Position numbers and translations under genes: made by a program
Assembly (NCBI RefSeq): GCF_000725885.1
Contig: NZ_JODR01000005.1
Coordinates: 222,345-286,344 of the forward strand
From: Streptomyces albus subsp. albus
Lineage (GTDB): Bacteria > Actinomycetota > Actinomycetes > Streptomycetales > Streptomycetaceae
DNA length: 64,000 nucleotides
Direction: 5' to 3'
Notes under the pieces: generated by a model
What the model was told of the DNA's origin: nothing
Databases searched by the model: none
Seen by the model: the letters and a program-made list of their open reading frames with translations, nothing else
Shown here: in pieces, positions 61,548 through 64,000 of the stretch
How positions within the stretch are numbered: position 1 is the first letter of the stretch
Layout of the letters: each line of letters opens with the position of its first letter

Positions 61548-61887
61548 CACCACCGCTGCTGCTCTCTCGCCAGGACGAAAGCGGGTGTGCACCGTGCCAG
61601 AGGTAGGGGTGGGGGCCCTACCGCGTGCCGCATAGGCGTGCAAGGCATTGCCGTGCTCTTGCACTGAGACGCTCGTCCGGTTTGCAGCTCAATGGCGGCG
61701 ACTGCCCGCTCCTCAGCGGCTTCTCCCACTGCCATGGGACAACGCCTGCGACGCTGTGTTCGTCGGCGGACTCGGACCGGGAAAGTCTGTTGCAATGAGC
61801 GCCCCGACGAGCGAACCGCCAGGTCGTCCAGGACGGCCGGAAGCACCCGGGTTTCACTGCTGGGCCACGGCGCCGGCGTAGTCCAGC
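61548..61887. other. Intergenic region, one hairpin, no gene seen
   Basis: About 340 bp between two convergent genes. Only GTGCAAG (61638-61644) and CTTGCAC (61658-61664) stand out, a 7-bp inverted repeat around a 13-nt loop. Frames here have no recognisable protein sequence. Confidence 0.6.
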
Positions 61888-62790
61888 TCATCGTCGCAAC
61901 CCGTGTCTCGGAGTTCCCGGCGCGGGCGGGTGCGGCTGTGCCGGCCCCTGCGGACGCGAAGCGATTCCGGGCGGCATCTGCCCCGCTCGTCGCTTGGACT
62001 CGGCCACTATGCGTTCCGCGGCTTCGCGCAGGTGGCTGGGGACCGCCGGTACCGGTGATTCGTCCGTATCCGTAGGCTCCGGACGCGGCCGGGTGGCTTC
62101 AGACACCGGGGCGGAATCAGAGGCATCGGCCGGCGTCAGCCCGGGGAGCCACACCGGCGGAAGGGCAGTGCGGTCAAGGTGGTGTTCGCGCAGGACTGAG
62201 GCGACTTCGTCCTGCTCCAGGGCACGCCTGGTGAACAGCACCGCCGCGAGCGATCGGACAGCAGATGACACCTGGGGCAGTGCGAGTATTGTCCGGGCAT
62301 CGGAATCCGCTCGGTCCCGATCGACGATGAAGCCATCGCGCGCTAGACGATCGACAGTCTCCTGGTCCCCCACGGACCCGAGCTGCTCGATACACTCGCG
62401 AAGCTCGGGGTGCAGGTATCCCTGGGCTGCCAACCAGTCGGCTTGCGCGACTGCGGCCTCCGAGGAGAGCGCCACGGCATAGAGCTGGGCGTTCTTCCCA
62501 CCGCGAAGCGTCGTCATCCCCCCGTAGACCCTGGAACGCTGCTCTCCCACAGTGAGCCGCTCCACGGGAATGCCGAGTGTCCAGCCCAGCAGCGCATGCG
62601 CCGATTCGTGGACCGCCACGGAGCGCCACCACATCTCGTCGGGCAGTGTGATGGCGCACCTCACCGCCGCCGGACCGGATGGCGTCTGGGAATCGCTGTC
62701 AGGGGAGGCGGGGGTGAATTGCGTGTGCACCTTGAGGTGGAACTCGTCGTAGGGCGTGGCGGAGGGGTATCCCTCGGTGTCAGCGTTCAT
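61888..62790 (-). CDS. HExxH protein resembling the FtsH (M41) peptidase domain
   Basis: A 300-residue protein. Around residue 70 it has SVAVHESAHALLGWTLGIPVERLTVG, here cited as VAVHESAHALLGW; the HESAH zinc motif and the following hydrophobic helix match the M41 peptidase domain of FtsH, but there is no AAA ATPase domain. An Asp/Glu third ligand cannot be placed with certainty. The C-terminal third is Pro-rich and low-complexity (after HLREAAERIVAES). ATG 62790 (MNADTEGYP) is chosen; no strong ribosome site is seen. Stand-alone M41-like proteins of this kind occur near Streptomyces chromosome ends and phage-like islands. Function unknown. Confidence 0.7.
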   Translation of the reverse strand: MNADTEGYPSATPYDEFHLKVHTQFTPASPDSDSQTPSGPAAVRCAITLPDEMWWRSVAVHESAHALLGWTLGIPVERLTVGEQRSRVYGGMTTLRGGKNAQLYAVALSSEAAVAQADWLAAQGYLHPELRECIEQLGSVGDQETVDRLARDGFIVDRDRADSDARTILALPQVSSAVRSLAAVLFTRRALEQDEVASVLREHHLDRTALPPVWLPGLTPADASDSAPVSEATRPRPEPTDTDESPVPAVPSHLREAAERIVAESKRRAGQMPPGIASRPQGPAQPHPPAPGTPRHGLRR

Positions 62791-63506
62791 ACGGCATGTC
62801 CGCTCGATTTCCCCCGGCGCATGGAGGGAGGGATGAGAGCCCCAGGGCACCGGCAGACCGCCTATGCGGGGCCGTCAGCTTCCCTACGGCCGGCTGGCAG
62901 TTCACCTTGTGGCCTACACGTCACTCGAAGGCTCACAGCGCATGCTGGTCTCGCCACACCGGAAACGGTCGGCCGACCCGTCCCGGTACATGGCACGGAG
63001 ATGCACCTAAGGAACCGCTCTGACCGACGAAGCCCAGGGAGGCTCTGTTCGCGTCACAGAACAGCGTTTCGACGGCAGGAGGCAGCGTCCGGCTGGACAC
63101 TCACGAGAACGAACGGACAGCAGCTCGGTGACGACCGCCAGGTCACCGCCCACCGCACTGCGGGACAGGGGCAAAAGCCGGGTTACGGGGCGGAAGCGGT
63201 GGTTGGCCGTCGCTCCGTTGCCGACTGCGGGGCGAATAGTTCCTGGGCGAAGTGGACGATCCGAGCGTCACGGTGCCAACGGTGCTAGGCAACTGGCGTC
63301 TGAGCCGGTGCGGTTGCGGCAGTACTTATCCCGGCAGGTCGAGATCCGCCGGGGACGTGCGGTTCGCGATGCCCGCCGCCCGCAATCACACCCCTGCTGC
63401 CGTCGTGCGGACTGAGAAGGAGCGAGCGGAAGCAGAGTGGGTGGGTGTCAGGAGGGAGGAGCATGCATCAGCATTGGCTTCTGGCCGCGCCGAAGGCCTG
63501 CCCGCT
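62791..63506. other. Long region without a convincing gene
   Basis: About 715 bp. Short frames exist on both strands, but none combines a ribosome site with recognisable protein sequence, and base composition is less strictly periodic than in the coding regions. A short inverted repeat, CTGTTC/GAACAG, lies near 63043-63064. Probably decayed coding or regulatory DNA. Confidence 0.55.
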
Positions 63507-63887
63507 TCAGTCTGCGAGCGGCCCGAACGGCTTGGGACGAGTTTGGTCCGTTGCGTGCCGTGGCTGGTTTGGGCCGTGCCGACGCTCGGACGGTGGGGGT
63601 GTGTAGAGTCCCCGAGCCCGCTTCCGTGAGGCCTCAACGATTTCTCTGATCCGCAGCTCCCAGCCCGAACCGGAGGACAATACGCCCGCCGCGGACAGCT
63701 GCGCACGAAGATGGGCGATTTCGGCGCGGGCTTCGGCCAGTTCCCGGCGAAGACGCCTTGCTTCCTCTGCAAGCGCCTCTGGACCAAGTGCCTCCGGGGG
63801 AGGGCTTGGTATTGCAGGTTCGGAGCGAGGGAGGGCTGTGTTGCTAGGCTCACAGAGTTCCAGCAGTCTGTCATGTGCGCGCCGCAT
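63507..63887 (-). CDS. Hypothetical coiled-coil protein
   Basis: A 126-residue frame from ATG 63887. The middle (EALAEEARRLRRELAEARAEIAHLRAQLSAAG) has a clear heptad pattern, cited here as RRLRRELAEARAEIAHLRAQ. No known family. It ends in a polar stretch (TPPPSERRHGPNQPRH). It sits directly beside the transposase fragment, so it might be a cargo or fragment affected by that insertion. Moderate evidence for being a real gene. Confidence 0.4.
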   Translation of the reverse strand: MRRAHDRLLELCEPSNTALPRSEPAIPSPPPEALGPEALAEEARRLRRELAEARAEIAHLRAQLSAAGVLSSGSGWELRIREIVEASRKRARGLYTPPPSERRHGPNQPRHATDQTRPKPFGPLAD

Positions 63888-63920
63888 GATCTTGTGGGGA
63901 TCTAGGCAGTTTCGTTTGGA

Positions 63921-64000
63921 TCATCGGGCGGACCAGAGGAAGATGCCCGCGACGTGGAGTCCGGCCAGGTAGATGGTGGCGGTTTTCTCGTAGCGGGTGG
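63921..64000 (-). mobile_element. IS5-family transposase, C-terminal end (truncated by window)
   Basis: On the minus strand the last 25 residues read TRYEKTATIYLAGLHVAGIF, then LWSAR and a TGA at 63921-63923. This is the typical C-terminus of IS5-type DDE transposases (RYDKTAxxYLA). The rest lies beyond the right edge. The nearby sequence GATCTAGGCAGTTTCGTTTGG (63899-63919) may be the inverted-repeat end, with CTAG (63902-63905) as a target-type tetranucleotide; this boundary is inference. Confidence 0.8.

Noticed and set aside
1..64000. tRNA, rRNA and prophage structural genes
   Set aside because: No cloverleaf, rRNA sequence or phage structural motif was recognised on either strand.

Overview
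The window is high-G+C actinobacterial DNA, almost certainly from a Streptomyces or close relative. Codon use is strongly GC3-biased, GTG starts are common, and a tap-tpg pair (telomere-associated protein plus telomere terminal protein) sits near the right side. That pair implies a linear replicon. A telomeric-type helicase, many gene remnants, a toxin-antitoxin pair and the end of an IS5-type element follow it, so the right part looks subtelomeric or plasmid-like. The left part is a secondary-metabolite cluster followed by accessory metabolism.

Layout. 1-13301: a collinear NRPS operon on the + strand. It holds the end of an upstream A-T-C subunit, a serine-specific subunit of order half-C/A/T/C/T/TE whose thioesterase has Cys instead of Ser as nucleophile, a type II thioesterase, an SDR, a lone C-like/A/T subunit with a threonine-type code, and an ATP-grasp ligase. 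13411-16953: a TetR regulator divergent from an NCS1 permease, a stub of an amidohydrolase and a C45 (penicillin acyltransferase-like) hydrolase. 16986-20262: a frameshifted TetR, a CPBP membrane protease, and a MarR regulator divergent from an SDR with three evenly spaced operator boxes. 20370-25671: an LLM-class flavin oxidoreductase, then a five-gene ECF sigma / anti-sigma / ABC exporter operon with overlapping starts and stops. 25684-32598: small regulator-enzyme pairs, several broken (MmyB-like XRE with an amber stop, SDR with a frameshift, MetAP/XRE, TauE/AraC, TetR/amidase).

32635-47145: a cytoplasmic-looking GH85 endoglycosidase, then a catabolic locus under a LacI regulator. FAD oxidase and LacI run leftwards. 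A fructosamine-6-phosphate deglycase-like SIS protein, a FrlD-like kinase, HyuA, HyuB, an MHS-type transporter and a gamma-glutamyltransferase run rightwards. Read together, these enzymes could import and dismantle a glycated (Amadori) gamma-glutamyl or pyroglutamyl compound.

47250-52440: housekeeping-like genes (SDR, OsmC, GNAT, HAD, beta-carbonic anhydrase, Sua5/TsaC) and a C-terminal remnant of a larger protein. 52680-64000: tap, tpg, a SnoaL-like protein, a helicase with helicase-associated domains, remnants, a Fic-like toxin with RHH-type antitoxin, small proteins of unknown function, an HExxH protein, and the end of a transposase. Three genes carry apparent single-base deletions and one an in-frame stop, so either decay or residual assembly error is present. 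No tRNA, rRNA or CRISPR array was seen.
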